DNA from: Mycolicibacterium chlorophenolicum
Lineage (GTDB): Bacteria > Actinomycetota > Actinomycetes > Mycobacteriales > Mycobacteriaceae
Assembly: GCF_001044235.1 (NCBI RefSeq)
Contig: NZ_JYNL01000069.1
Span: forward strand, 163,286-227,285
Direction: 5' to 3'
DNA: 64,000 nt
The notes beneath the pieces were generated by a model. The model was given only the letters and a program-made list of their open reading frames with translations, searched no databases and had not been told where the DNA came from. Shown in pieces: positions 50,847-59,228 of the stretch. The stretch's first letter is position 1; each line of letters opens with the position of its first letter. Both the position numbers and the translations under genes were made by a program.

Positions 50847-52585
50847 CCGGATCACCGCTGACCGCCGCCGCGCTGCTGGCCGCGGCCCTGGCCACGATCG
50901 CGATCGGCGCCTACGGGGTGCGCTTCTCCCGCACCACCTCCGATTTCCTGGTCGCGTCCCGCACCGTCGGATCGCAGTGGAACGCCGCCGCCATCTCCGG
51001 CGAATATCTCTCGGCCGCTTCGTTTCTCGGGGTGGCCGGGCTGATCGCCAAGTACGGCGCCGACGCCCTGTGGTACCCGGTCGGCTTCACCGCGGGCTAT
51101 CTCGGGCTGCTGCTGTTCGTCGCCGCGCCGCTGCGCCGCTCGGGCGCCTACACCGTTCCCGACTTCGCGGAGTTCCGGCTCGGCTCCGCGCGGCTGCGCA
51201 AGATCGCGATGCTGGTCGTCGTCGTGATCTGCATCTTCTATCTGGTACCGCAGTACCAGGGTGCCGGCCTGACGCTCAAGACCCTGCTCGGCACGCCGGT
51301 GTGGCTCGGACCGCTGGCCGTCGGCGCGATCGTGCTGACCAACGTGGTCGCCGGCGGCATGCGCTCGATCACGTTCGTGCAGGCCTTCCAGTACTGGCTC
51401 AAGCTGACCGCGGTCGCCATCCCCGCGCTCGCGCTGGCGGGGCTGTTCTTCTCCGATCGCGGCGGCGAACTGGGCGGCCCGCTGCCGCCCACCGTGCCGC
51501 AGACCACCACCGTCGCGATCGACACGGACGTCGTCGTCCAGGTCGCCGCACCCGCGGGCATCACGGTCACCGGCACCCTGGACGGGCGGTCGGTCGACGG
51601 CGACCCCATCGGCGCCCCGGGCGCCCACACGCTGAACGCGGGAAGCACGCTGACGCTGGCGTCCGGCGCAGCCACGCCGGTGGTGGCCGGCGCGCCGAGC
51701 ACCGGCGCGGACTGGATCGGCTCGGGCGGTGGCCTGGGCGGGGACCATCCGCTGTATCAGGTGGTGTCCATCATGGTCGCGACGTTCCTGGGCACGATGG
51801 GTCTGCCCCATGTGCTGGTGCGGTTCTACACCAACCCCGACGGCCGGGCAGCGCGGCGCACGGCGCTGGCGGTGATCGCGCTGCTGTCGCTGTTCTATCT
51901 GTTCCCGACACTGCTCGGGGTGTTCTCGCGGCTGTACGTACCGCAGTTGCTCATCACCGGCGCCGCCGACGCGGCCGTGCTGCTGGCGCCGGGCTCGGCC
52001 ATCGGCGGGCCGGCCGGGCAGCTGCTCGCCGCGCTGGTGGCCGCGGGGGCGATCGCGGCGTTCCTCGCGACGTCGTCGGGTCTGCTCGTCAGCTTCGCCG
52101 GCGCGCTGGCCACCGACGTGCTGGCGGGCCGGGTGCGCGATTTCCGGGTCGCCGCGGTGATCGGCGGCGTCATCCCGATCCCGTTGGCACTGGCGGCGTC
52201 GGGAGGGCTGGAGCTCTCCCGCAGCGTGGGGCTGGCGTTCGCCGTCGCGGCGTCGACGCTGTGCCCGCTGCTGGTGCTCGGCATCTGGTGGCGCGGTCTC
52301 ACCGCGGCCGGCGCCGCATGCGGGCTCGCCATCGGCGGGCTGCTGTCGGGGGTGGCGGTGACGGTCGCGGTGGCCGGCGGCGTCGACGACGAGCTGGCCG
52401 GGGGGTGGCCCGCCGTGCTGATCGGGTACCCGGCGGCAGTCAGTGTGCCGCTCGCGTTCGCGACCATGATCGTGGTCAGCCGCCTCACCCGCGCGACGGT
52501 GCCCACCGATGTGGCGCAGACGTTCGCGCGGATGCACCTCCCGGAGAACCTGGGCATGGTCATCGAACGCGTGCCCAAGGGCTAG
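50843..52585 (+). CDS. Sodium:solute symporter with large extracytoplasmic insert
   Basis: A 580-residue SSS-family transporter, 13 or more helices. Family landmarks are ISGEYLSAASFLGVAGLIAK, YWLKLTAVAIPALALAGLFF, TFLGTMGLPHVLVRFYTNPD and FLATSSGLLVSFAGALATDV, as in the ActP/MctC group for acetate, pyruvate or other monocarboxylates. Between about residues 205 and 300 sits a Thr/Val/Gly-rich stretch (TVAIDTDVVVQVAAPAGITV and following) without helix propensity, likely an outer beta domain. GTG start, GTGA overlap with the preceding gene. Confidence 0.88.
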   Translation: MTGSPLTAAALLAAALATIAIGAYGVRFSRTTSDFLVASRTVGSQWNAAAISGEYLSAASFLGVAGLIAKYGADALWYPVGFTAGYLGLLLFVAAPLRRSGAYTVPDFAEFRLGSARLRKIAMLVVVVICIFYLVPQYQGAGLTLKTLLGTPVWLGPLAVGAIVLTNVVAGGMRSITFVQAFQYWLKLTAVAIPALALAGLFFSDRGGELGGPLPPTVPQTTTVAIDTDVVVQVAAPAGITVTGTLDGRSVDGDPIGAPGAHTLNAGSTLTLASGAATPVVAGAPSTGADWIGSGGGLGGDHPLYQVVSIMVATFLGTMGLPHVLVRFYTNPDGRAARRTALAVIALLSLFYLFPTLLGVFSRLYVPQLLITGAADAAVLLAPGSAIGGPAGQLLAALVAAGAIAAFLATSSGLLVSFAGALATDVLAGRVRDFRVAAVIGGVIPIPLALAASGGLELSRSVGLAFAVAASTLCPLLVLGIWWRGLTAAGAACGLAIGGLLSGVAVTVAVAGGVDDELAGGWPAVLIGYPAAVSVPLAFATMIVVSRLTRATVPTDVAQTFARMHLPENLGMVIERVPKG

Positions 52586-52726
52586 CCGCTCGTCGCCGTC
52601 GACCGACCGCTCACCGCACAGGCGCCCGACCTCGTCGTCTGCGTCCGATTGAGCCTGTTTTTGTGACCTGCATCTCAACTACCGTCCTCGTCACAGCCGG
52701 TTCACAGCAGTCAGGAGCACACCACC

Positions 52727-53089
52727 GTGTCCGACACCGACCTTCCGATCCGTAAGGAAGCCAACCCGGAGCTCATCTCCGGGGAGCGCTACCTGCAGGT
52801 GCAGGCCAGCCCGGAGTTCCAGGAGCTGCGAAGCAGACTGCGCCGCTTCGTGTTTCCGATGACGGCCTTCTTCCTCATCTGGTACGCCACCTATGTCGTC
52901 CTCGGCGCCTTCGCGCACGACTTCATGGCCACCAGGGTGTGGGGAGACATCAACGTGGGCCTGATCATCGGGCTGGGCCAGTTCCTGACGACGTTCTTGA
53001 TCACCGGCCTGTACGTGCGGTTCGCCAACCGCGAGATCGACCCGCGCGCCAGTGCGATCCGCGCCGAACTCGAGAGTGAGATCAAATGA
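52727..53089 (+). CDS. DUF485 membrane protein
   Basis: A 120-residue protein with two helices (FVFPMTAFFLIWYATYVVLG and VGLIIGLGQFLTTFLITGLY) and the conserved SPEFQELRSRLRRFVFPMTA entry of DUF485, the usual partner of ActP-type symporters. Its stop overlaps the symporter start by 4 nt. GTG 52727 follows CAGGAG. The 141-bp gap before it probably holds the promoter for the pair. Confidence 0.93.
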   Translation: MSDTDLPIRKEANPELISGERYLQVQASPEFQELRSRLRRFVFPMTAFFLIWYATYVVLGAFAHDFMATRVWGDINVGLIIGLGQFLTTFLITGLYVRFANREIDPRASAIRAELESEIK

Positions 53090-54717
53090 CCACCCTGCTG
53101 GCCCAGTCGGAGACGATCGGCAACCCGATCGCCAACATCGGCATCTTCAGCCTGTTCGTCGTCATCACGATGATCGTGGTGATCCGGGCGAGTAAGAAGA
53201 ACGCCACCGCCGACGAGTTCTTCACCGGCGGGCGCGGATTCTCCGGCCCGCAGAACGGCATCGCGATCGCCGGTGACTACCTGTCGGCCGCCAGCTTCCT
53301 CGGCATCGCCGGGGCCATCGCGGTCTACGGCTACGACGGTTTCCTGTACTCGATCGGCTTCCTCGTCGCGTGGTTGGTGGCACTGCTGCTGGTGGCCGAA
53401 TTACTGCGCAACACCGGCAAATTCACGATGGCCGACGTGCTGAGCTTCCGGCTCAAGCAGCGGCCGGTGCGGATGGCGGCCGCCACCAGCACGCTGACGG
53501 TGTCGCTGTTCTACCTGCTCGCCCAGATGGCCGGCGCCGGTGGTCTGGTCGCGCTGCTGCTCGACATCAAGAGCCGCAGCGGCCAGTCGGTCGTCATCGC
53601 GGTGGTCGGCGTCCTGATGATCGTCTACGTCCTGGTCGGCGGCATGAAGGGCACCACCTGGGTGCAGATCATCAAGGCCGTCCTGCTGATCTTCGGCGCC
53701 GGCGTGATGACCGTGATGGTGCTCGCCAAGTTCGGGCTGAACTTCTCCGAGATCCTCGGCTCGGCGCAGTCCGCGATCAGCGGCGCCACCACCGAAGGCG
53801 TCGCCAAGCGCGACGTCCTCGCCCCCGGCGCGCAGTACGGCGGCTCGCTCACCTCGCAGATCAACTTCATCTCACTGGCACTGGCGCTGGTGCTCGGCAC
53901 CGCGGGTCTGCCGCACGTGCTGATGCGCTTCTACACCGTGCCGACGGCCAAAGAAGCACGGCGCAGCGTGGTCTGGGCGATCGCTCTGATCGGCGCGTTC
54001 TATCTGTTCACGCTGGTGCTCGGTTACGGTGCGGCCGCTCTGGTCGGCCCGGACCGGATCCTCAGCGCGGCAGGAGGAGTCAACTCGGCGGCGCCGCTGC
54101 TGGCCTTCGAACTCGGCGGGGTGATCCTGCTCGGCGTGATCTCGGCGGTGGCGTTCGCGACGATCCTCGCGGTGGTCGCCGGCCTGACGATCACCGCGTC
54201 GGCCTCCTTCGCGCACGACATCTACGCCAGTGTGCTGAAGTCGCACAAGGTGACCGAGGACGAGCAGGTGCGGGTGTCGCGGATCACCGCGGTCGTGCTC
54301 GGCGTGTTCGCGATCGGGCTCGGCATCCTGGCCAACGGTCAGAACGTCGCGTTCCTGGTGGCGCTGGCGTTCGCGGTCGCCGCGGCGGCCAACCTGCCGA
54401 CGATCATCTACTCGCTGTACTGGAAGCGGTTCAACACCCGCGGCGCGCTGTGGAGCATGTACGGCGGGCTGATCTCGACCATCGTGCTGATCGTCTTCTC
54501 CCCCGCGGTCTCGGGCGCGAAGACCTCGATGATCCCGGGCGCGGACTTCGCGTGGTTCCCGCTGGCCAACCCGGGCATCGTGTCGATCCCGCTGGCGTTC
54601 ATCCTGGGCATCGTCGGGACGCTGACGTCTCCCGACAACGAGGACCCGGAGGTCGCCGCCGAGATGGAGGTGCGCTCGCTGACCGGGATCGGCGCCGAGA
54701 AGGCCGTCGCGCACTGA
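53086..54717 (+). CDS. Cation/acetate symporter, ActP-like
   Basis: A 543-residue sodium:solute symporter. Motifs: GDYLSAASFLGIAGAIAVYG, GGMKGTTWVQIIKAVLLIFG, LGTAGLPHVLMRFYTVPTAK and SASFAHDIYASVLKSHKVTE. The close match to the acetate/propionate transporter type and the DUF485 partner make short carboxylate uptake likely. It lacks the long insert of the symporter at 50843. Ends LTGIGAEKAVAH; followed by a 24-bp perfect inverted repeat. Confidence 0.93.
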   Translation: MTTLLAQSETIGNPIANIGIFSLFVVITMIVVIRASKKNATADEFFTGGRGFSGPQNGIAIAGDYLSAASFLGIAGAIAVYGYDGFLYSIGFLVAWLVALLLVAELLRNTGKFTMADVLSFRLKQRPVRMAAATSTLTVSLFYLLAQMAGAGGLVALLLDIKSRSGQSVVIAVVGVLMIVYVLVGGMKGTTWVQIIKAVLLIFGAGVMTVMVLAKFGLNFSEILGSAQSAISGATTEGVAKRDVLAPGAQYGGSLTSQINFISLALALVLGTAGLPHVLMRFYTVPTAKEARRSVVWAIALIGAFYLFTLVLGYGAAALVGPDRILSAAGGVNSAAPLLAFELGGVILLGVISAVAFATILAVVAGLTITASASFAHDIYASVLKSHKVTEDEQVRVSRITAVVLGVFAIGLGILANGQNVAFLVALAFAVAAAANLPTIIYSLYWKRFNTRGALWSMYGGLISTIVLIVFSPAVSGAKTSMIPGADFAWFPLANPGIVSIPLAFILGIVGTLTSPDNEDPEVAAEMEVRSLTGIGAEKAVAH

Positions 54718-54726
54718 CCCCCTCCC

Positions 54727-54791
54727 CCGCCGAAACTGCATTCCGGCAGGCGAAACGCGAGTAGCGGCCTGCCGGAATGCAGTTTCGGCGG
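54727..54791. terminator. Perfect 24-bp inverted repeat after the ActP-like gene
   Basis: Arms 54727-54750 (beginning CCGCCGAAACTGCATTCCGG) and 54768-54791 pair perfectly around a 17-nt loop. It lies 9 bp past the symporter stop and ends 13 bp before the next gene start, so it may terminate one transcript and lie in the leader of the next. Confidence 0.7.
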
Positions 54792-54804
54792 AATACTGCC
54801 GGGC

Positions 54805-55995
54805 ATGTCCTGGCTGACACTGTCCGTGCACCGTTATTCGATGGCCCTGCTGGCCTACGCGTTCGCCGCGATCATGGTTGGCACGACGCTGCCCACCCCG
54901 ATGTATGCGCTGTTCGCCGAGGACCTGCACTTCCATGTGCTGACGACGACGCTGATCTTCGCCGCCTACGCCGGCGGCGTGCTGGCCGCCCTGCTGGGCT
55001 TCGGCCGGTGGTCCGACGTAGTGGGCCGGCGGCCGGTACTGCTGGCCGGGATCGCGTTCGCCGCGGCCAGCGCGGTGGTGTTCGTGCTGGCCGACTCGGT
55101 GCCCGAACTGCTGATCGGCCGCGTGCTCTCGGGGTTGTCGGCGGGATTGTTCACCGGCACGGCCACCGCGGCGGTCATCGAGGCGGCGCCGCCGGCGTGG
55201 CGGTCGCGGGCCGCGGCCGTGGCGTCGGTGGTGAACATCGGCGGGCTGGGGACCGGCCCGGTCCTGGCCGGTGTGCTGGTGCAGTACGCGCCGCGGCCTC
55301 TGGATCTGAGCTTCATCGTCCACCTCGTGTTGTGTGCGGCGGCCGCCGTCGCGGTGCTGTGCTCGCCGGAGACCTCGCCGCGCGAGGGCACGCTCGGCGT
55401 GCAGCGGCTGGCGGTGCCGCCCGAAGCCCGGTCGGTGTTCGTGGTCGCCGCGCTGGCGGCGTTCGCCGGCTTCGCCGTCACCGGCCTGTTCGCCGCCGTC
55501 GCACCGTCGTTCGTGGCCGAGGTCGTCGGCATCGGCAACCATGCGGTGGCCGGCGTCATCGCGGGATCCGTCTTCCTCACCTCGGCGGTGGCACAGGTCC
55601 CGGCACGCACCATGGATCCGGGCCGCGCCGTCGCGGCGGGCTGCGCGATCCTGATCGCCGGTATGGCGATTCTCGCTGTTGCCCTGCACTTCTCGTCGCT
55701 GCCGGGGTTGATCGCGGCGGCCGTCATCTCGGGTGTCGGCCAGGGCATCAGCTTCAGCCGCGGCCTGGCAGCGGTGTCCGACCGCACGCCGGCCGAGCGG
55801 CGGGCGGAGGTGAGTTCCACCTACTTCGTGGTCGCCTACGTGGCGATCGCGGTCCCGGTGGTCGGGGAGGGACTGGCCGCGCAGGCATGGGGACTGCGCA
55901 CCTCCGGCGTCGTGTTCGCCGTGTCGGTCGCCGTGCTCGCCGCGGTCTGCCTGGTGGCGATCCTGCTCCGGGAGCGCCAGCCCGCCCGGGTCTGA
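54805..55995 (+). CDS. MFS transporter, 12-TM
   Basis: A 396-residue major facilitator. Motif A reads LGFGRWSDVVGRRPVLLAG and the helix 5 region GLGTGPVLAGVLVQYAPRP matches motif C of exporters, so efflux is likely. Opening LSVHRYSMALLAYAFAAIMV. No regulator is adjacent, and the 24-bp inverted repeat lies immediately before the start codon, which may affect translation. Substrate unknown. Confidence 0.85.
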   Translation: MSWLTLSVHRYSMALLAYAFAAIMVGTTLPTPMYALFAEDLHFHVLTTTLIFAAYAGGVLAALLGFGRWSDVVGRRPVLLAGIAFAAASAVVFVLADSVPELLIGRVLSGLSAGLFTGTATAAVIEAAPPAWRSRAAAVASVVNIGGLGTGPVLAGVLVQYAPRPLDLSFIVHLVLCAAAAVAVLCSPETSPREGTLGVQRLAVPPEARSVFVVAALAAFAGFAVTGLFAAVAPSFVAEVVGIGNHAVAGVIAGSVFLTSAVAQVPARTMDPGRAVAAGCAILIAGMAILAVALHFSSLPGLIAAAVISGVGQGISFSRGLAAVSDRTPAERRAEVSSTYFVVAYVAIAVPVVGEGLAAQAWGLRTSGVVFAVSVAVLAAVCLVAILLRERQPARV

Positions 55996-56001
55996 GCGCT
56001 T

Positions 56002-56193
56002 CTAGCCGCTCTTGCGGCGGAATTCGCGCCGGTTCTCGAGCGGGCCGTGGGCGCGCGGTTGTTTCGCGCCGCCGTCGCGGTGGGCCGCCCCGCCGCCCGC
56101 CTGCGCCTTCTTGCGCTCCAGCGCTTCGCGGAACTTGCGCTTGTTCTCGTCCTCCGGAGCGCCGGACGACTCTGCCGACTCCTTGGCTGCCAT
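56002..56193 (-). CDS. DUF5302 small protein
   Basis: A 63-residue, very charged, probably disordered protein: MAAKESAESSGAPEDENKRK then FREALERKKAQ and a Gly/His/Arg-rich end with HGPLENRREFRRKSG. This ending and the KRKFREALERK helix define DUF5302, widespread in actinobacteria and without known function. ATG 56193 lies 19 bp downstream of the stop of the PPOX-type gene on the same strand; the two may be co-transcribed. Confidence 0.85.
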   Translation of the reverse strand: MAAKESAESSGAPEDENKRKFREALERKKAQAGGGAAHRDGGAKQPRAHGPLENRREFRRKSG

Positions 56194-56212
56194 GGCGGCA
56201 AGCGTAGCCCGC

Positions 56213-56656
56213 TCAGCGGCGGCCCGGCGGCATCCCGTACAGGTGCGCGATCGGCAGCGTCATCAGCACCCGACGGTCGTCGACCATCGCGCGGCGGTAG
56301 TCGTCCCAGTCCGGGTGTTCGCCGGCGATGTCGCGGTACAGCGCCACGAGCCCCTCCACGGTGGCGTCGCTCGGATTCGCGGCGGGCGGGGTGAGCACGG
56401 CGTCGCCTTCGGCCACCGCATAGGCCCAGCCGTCGTCGGAGCTGACATGGATCGCGGCGCGCGGATCGCGGCGCAGGTTGCGGGTCTTGGCCCGTGGCTC
56501 GGTGATCGACACCGAGATGGTCAGCGCACGCGGATCGAAGTGGTACGACACATTCGACAGCTGCGGGCGTCCGTCGCGTTTGAGGGTGGCCAGCACGCCC
56601 AGCGAGTTCCCGGCGATCAGCGCCAGCAGCTTGTCGTCGAACACATCGCGGGTCAT
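56213..56656 (-). CDS. F420/flavin-binding split-barrel protein, Rv1155 type
   Basis: A 147-residue PPOX-fold protein nearly collinear with M. tuberculosis Rv1155, a structurally known F420-binding member of unsettled function. Landmarks are VFDDKLLALIAGNSLGVLAT, KRDGRPQLSNVSYHFDPRAL, AKTRNLRRDPRAAIHV and GEHPDWDDYRRAMVDDRRVL. Cytosolic dimer in relatives. ATG 56656; a GTG one codon earlier is possible. The F420 chromophore enzyme FbiC is in the same window. Confidence 0.92.
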   Translation of the reverse strand: MTRDVFDDKLLALIAGNSLGVLATLKRDGRPQLSNVSYHFDPRALTISVSITEPRAKTRNLRRDPRAAIHVSSDDGWAYAVAEGDAVLTPPAANPSDATVEGLVALYRDIAGEHPDWDDYRRAMVDDRRVLMTLPIAHLYGMPPGRR

Positions 56657-56732
56657 CACCTGAGCCTACGTCCGTCGCCCGGAGTGGGATGATCGAACAG
56701 ATGGGCCGATCAACACTTCCCAGGGGTGCGCG

Positions 56733-57257
56733 GTGACGCGGTATGCCGCGTTCCTGCGCGGCGTCAACGTGGGTGGCGTCAACCTGAAGATGCCCGCCGT
56801 CGCGCAGGCCCTCGAGACCGCCGGGTTCACAGACGTCAAGACCGTGCTCGCCAGCGGCAACGTGTTGCTCACCAGCAGAGCCGGCGCCAACACCGTCCGC
56901 ACCAAGGCCGAGAAGGCGTTGCGTGACGAATTCGATTACGAGGCTTGGGTTCTCGTCTACGACCTCGACACGCTGGCCGATATCTCCGCCGCCTATCCGT
57001 TCGATCGGGAGGTGGACGGCCACCATTCCTACGTCACGTTCGTCAGCGACGACGACGTGCTTGCCGAACTCGGCGGCCTGGGTGACGAGCCGGGGCCCGA
57101 GGAGAAGATCGCCGTCGGCGCCGGGGTGCTCTACTGGCAGGTCCCGCGCACGAGCACCCTCGACAGCGCGATCGGCAAGACGATGGGCAAGAAGCGCTAC
57201 AAGTCGTCGACCACCACCCGCAATCTGCGCACGATCGACAAGCTCCTGCGCGGCTAG
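56733..57257 (+). CDS. DUF1697 family protein
   Basis: A 174-residue protein with the DUF1697 signature RYAAFLRGVNVGGVNLKMPA, LASGNVLLTSRAG and TMGKKRYKSSTTTRNLRTID. The family has an alpha/beta fold and no established biochemical function. GTG 56733 is used because it gives the conserved start; the ribosome site is weak. It is 14 bp ahead of the methyltransferase gene at 57272 in the same direction. Confidence 0.88.
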   Translation: MTRYAAFLRGVNVGGVNLKMPAVAQALETAGFTDVKTVLASGNVLLTSRAGANTVRTKAEKALRDEFDYEAWVLVYDLDTLADISAAYPFDREVDGHHSYVTFVSDDDVLAELGGLGDEPGPEEKIAVGAGVLYWQVPRTSTLDSAIGKTMGKKRYKSSTTTRNLRTIDKLLRG

Positions 57258-57271
57258 GCAGAGAGGACCGG

Positions 57272-58102
57272 ATGAACCAGACACCGAAACACACCGCCGA
57301 CCTGACGGGGGTGTCGGAAACCGCGTTGATGACGCTGGTGGTGCGCGCCAGCGAGGCTCGTCGGCCCGACGCGATCATCGACGACCCGATGGCGATCCAC
57401 CTGGTGGACTCGATCGACTTCGACTTCGCCAAGTTCGGCTTCACCCGCAGGCAGGATATGGCGTTGCGGGCCAAGCTGTTCGACAAGCACACCCGGCGCT
57501 ACCTGCTCGACCACCCGAAGGCGACGGTGGTCGCGCTCGCCGAGGGGCTGCAGACGAGCTTCTACCGTCTCGACGCGTCCGATGTCGGCCACGACTTCCG
57601 GTGGCTCAGCGTGGACCTGCCACCGATGATCGACCTTCGCCGCAAACTGCTGCCCGCCTCCGACCGGATCGAGCTGTGCGCGCAGTCGGCGCTGGACTTC
57701 AGCTGGATGGACCGGGTGGATCCGCAGCACGGCGTGTTCATCACCGCCGAGGGGCTGCTGATGTACCTGCAGCCCGAGGAGGCGATGGCGTTGATGAAAG
57801 CCTGCGCCGCCCGCTTCCCCGGCGGTCAGATGATCTTCGACCTGGCACCGTCGGGGTTCGCGGCGCTGGCCCGGCGCGGGATGCGCACGTCGCTGCGCTA
57901 CCGCGTGCCGCCGATGCCGTTCTCGCTGACGGTCGCCGAGGCGGCCGACCTGGTCAACACGGTCCCCGGGGTGCGGGCGGTGCACGACCTGCCGACCGAA
58001 CCGGCCCGCGGGCGGGTGCTCAACGCCCTGATGTGGACGTGGCAGCGCATCCCGCTGCTGGACCCGCTGCGGCCGCTGACGATCCTGCTGGAGTTCGGCT
58101 GA
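57272..58102 (+). CDS. LCM/PPM-family SAM-dependent methyltransferase
   Basis: A 276-residue methyltransferase of the leucine carboxyl methyltransferase-like family that is expanded in mycobacteria. VSETALMTLVVRASEARRPD and the DPMA-x-H opening (IDDPMAIHLVDS), AEGLQTSFYRLD (SAM site), VDLPPMIDLRRKLLP and FITAEGLLMYLQPEEAMALM are typical. It probably O-methylates a small metabolite; the position corresponds to the omt gene Rv1153c. GAGAGGA lies before ATG 57272. Convergent with the GntR gene. Confidence 0.9.
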   Translation: MNQTPKHTADLTGVSETALMTLVVRASEARRPDAIIDDPMAIHLVDSIDFDFAKFGFTRRQDMALRAKLFDKHTRRYLLDHPKATVVALAEGLQTSFYRLDASDVGHDFRWLSVDLPPMIDLRRKLLPASDRIELCAQSALDFSWMDRVDPQHGVFITAEGLLMYLQPEEAMALMKACAARFPGGQMIFDLAPSGFAALARRGMRTSLRYRVPPMPFSLTVAEAADLVNTVPGVRAVHDLPTEPARGRVLNALMWTWQRIPLLDPLRPLTILLEFG

Positions 58103-58112
58103 CCCGTCCGGC

Positions 58113-58478
58113 CTAGCCGAACGCGGCCTCGACGTACCGCATCGCCTGACCCTTGCCGACCCCGAGCGCCTTGGCCGTCGACACGTATGTGTGCGCGGCG
58201 GTCGCCATCGCGGAGTCGGCCGGGTCCGAACGTGCGACGAAGGTGCCGAACCGGCCCCGCGTCTCCAGAATCCCCGCTGCTTCCAGTTCCCGGTACGCGC
58301 GCGCCACGGTGTTCACTGCCAGGTTGATCTGACCAGCCAGTTCGCGGACCGTCGGCAGTCGGGTTCCGGGGGTCAGCTGCCCGTCCCGGATTCCGGCGAT
58401 GATCTGCGTTCTGAGCTGGTCGAACAGCGGCCTGGCAGCGTGTGGATCAACGCGCACCCAATCCCCCAACTCGGCCAC
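58113..58478 (-). CDS. Short GntR-family regulator (YtrA type)
   Basis: A 121-residue protein consisting of a GntR winged helix (PLFDQLRTQIIAGIRDGQLT, then LPTVRELAGQINLAVNTVAR) with only a short helical tail (SMATAAHTYVSTAKALGVGK), as in the YtrA subgroup, so no effector domain. It matches M. tuberculosis Rv1152. GTG 58478 is divergent from the sirtuin gene with 36 bp between the starts; regulation of that gene or its own is plausible. Confidence 0.9.
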   Translation of the reverse strand: MAELGDWVRVDPHAARPLFDQLRTQIIAGIRDGQLTPGTRLPTVRELAGQINLAVNTVARAYRELEAAGILETRGRFGTFVARSDPADSAMATAAHTYVSTAKALGVGKGQAMRYVEAAFG

Positions 58479-58514
58479 GTGCCCAGTATCACCCACAGCC
58501 GCTAGTTTGGTGGG

Positions 58515-59228
58515 GTGCAGGTGACGGTATTCAGCGGCGCCGGTATCTCGGCCGAGAGCGGGGTGCCGACGTTCCGTGACGTCGAGACGGGGCTGTGGGC
58601 CGAGGTCGACCCCTATGAGATCTCCAGCGCCGACGGCTGGCGTTCCCATCCCGATCGGGTGTGGGCGTGGTATCTGTGGCGCCACCACATGATGGGTGCG
58701 GTCGCCCCGAACAACGCCCACCGGGCCGTCGCGGCGTGGGAGGACTACGCCGACGTGCACGTCGTGACGCAGAACGTGGACAACCTGCACGAGCGCGCCG
58801 GCAGCAACCAGGTGTACCACGTGCACGGCAGCCTCTTCGAATTCCATTGCGACCGTTGCGGAGCCGCGTACCTGGGCGAGGTGCCGGCCATGCCCGAGCC
58901 GGTGGAGTCCGTCGACCCGCCGCGGTGCGCCTGCGGCGGGCTGATCCGGCCGAACGTCGTGTGGTTCGGTGAGGCGCTGCCCGACCGCGCGTGGCAGCAG
59001 TCGGTCGACGCGGTGATCAACGCCGACGTCGTCGTGGTGGTGGGCACCAGCTCGGTGGTCTATCCGGCCGCCGGACTGCCGGAGCTGGCGGTGGCCAGCG
59101 GCACCCCGGTGATCGAGGTCAACCCCGAGCCGACGCCGCTGACGAGCACCGCGACGGTGAGCCTGCGGGAGAAGGCCGGCGCGGCGCTGCCCGGCCTGCT
59201 GCAGCGCCTGCCCGCCCTGATCGGCTAG
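58515..59228 (+). CDS. cobB: NAD-dependent protein deacylase (sirtuin, CobB type)
   Basis: A 237-residue sirtuin matching M. tuberculosis Rv1151c. NAD site FSGAGISAESGVPTFRD, TQNVDNLHERAG, catalytic His104 (HVHGS), and a zinc site from Cys112, Cys115 and the pair in RCACGG. Tyr53 and Arg56 in WYLWRHH form the Tyr-x2-Arg pair seen in SIRT5-like enzymes, predicting activity on succinyl and similar acidic acyl lysines besides acetyl. GTG 58515. The stop overlaps the convergent methyltransferase stop by 4 nt. Confidence 0.95.
   Translation: MQVTVFSGAGISAESGVPTFRDVETGLWAEVDPYEISSADGWRSHPDRVWAWYLWRHHMMGAVAPNNAHRAVAAWEDYADVHVVTQNVDNLHERAGSNQVYHVHGSLFEFHCDRCGAAYLGEVPAMPEPVESVDPPRCACGGLIRPNVVWFGEALPDRAWQQSVDAVINADVVVVVGTSSVVYPAAGLPELAVASGTPVIEVNPEPTPLTSTATVSLREKAGAALPGLLQRLPALIG

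Noticed and set aside
50852..52678. Minus-strand open frame of 608 codons opposite the first symporter
   Set aside because: Gln/Arg/His-rich antisense product with no domain; the plus-strand symporter explains the region.
53370..54764. Second plus-strand frame inside the ActP-like gene
   Set aside because: Arg-rich out-of-frame shadow within a complete symporter gene.
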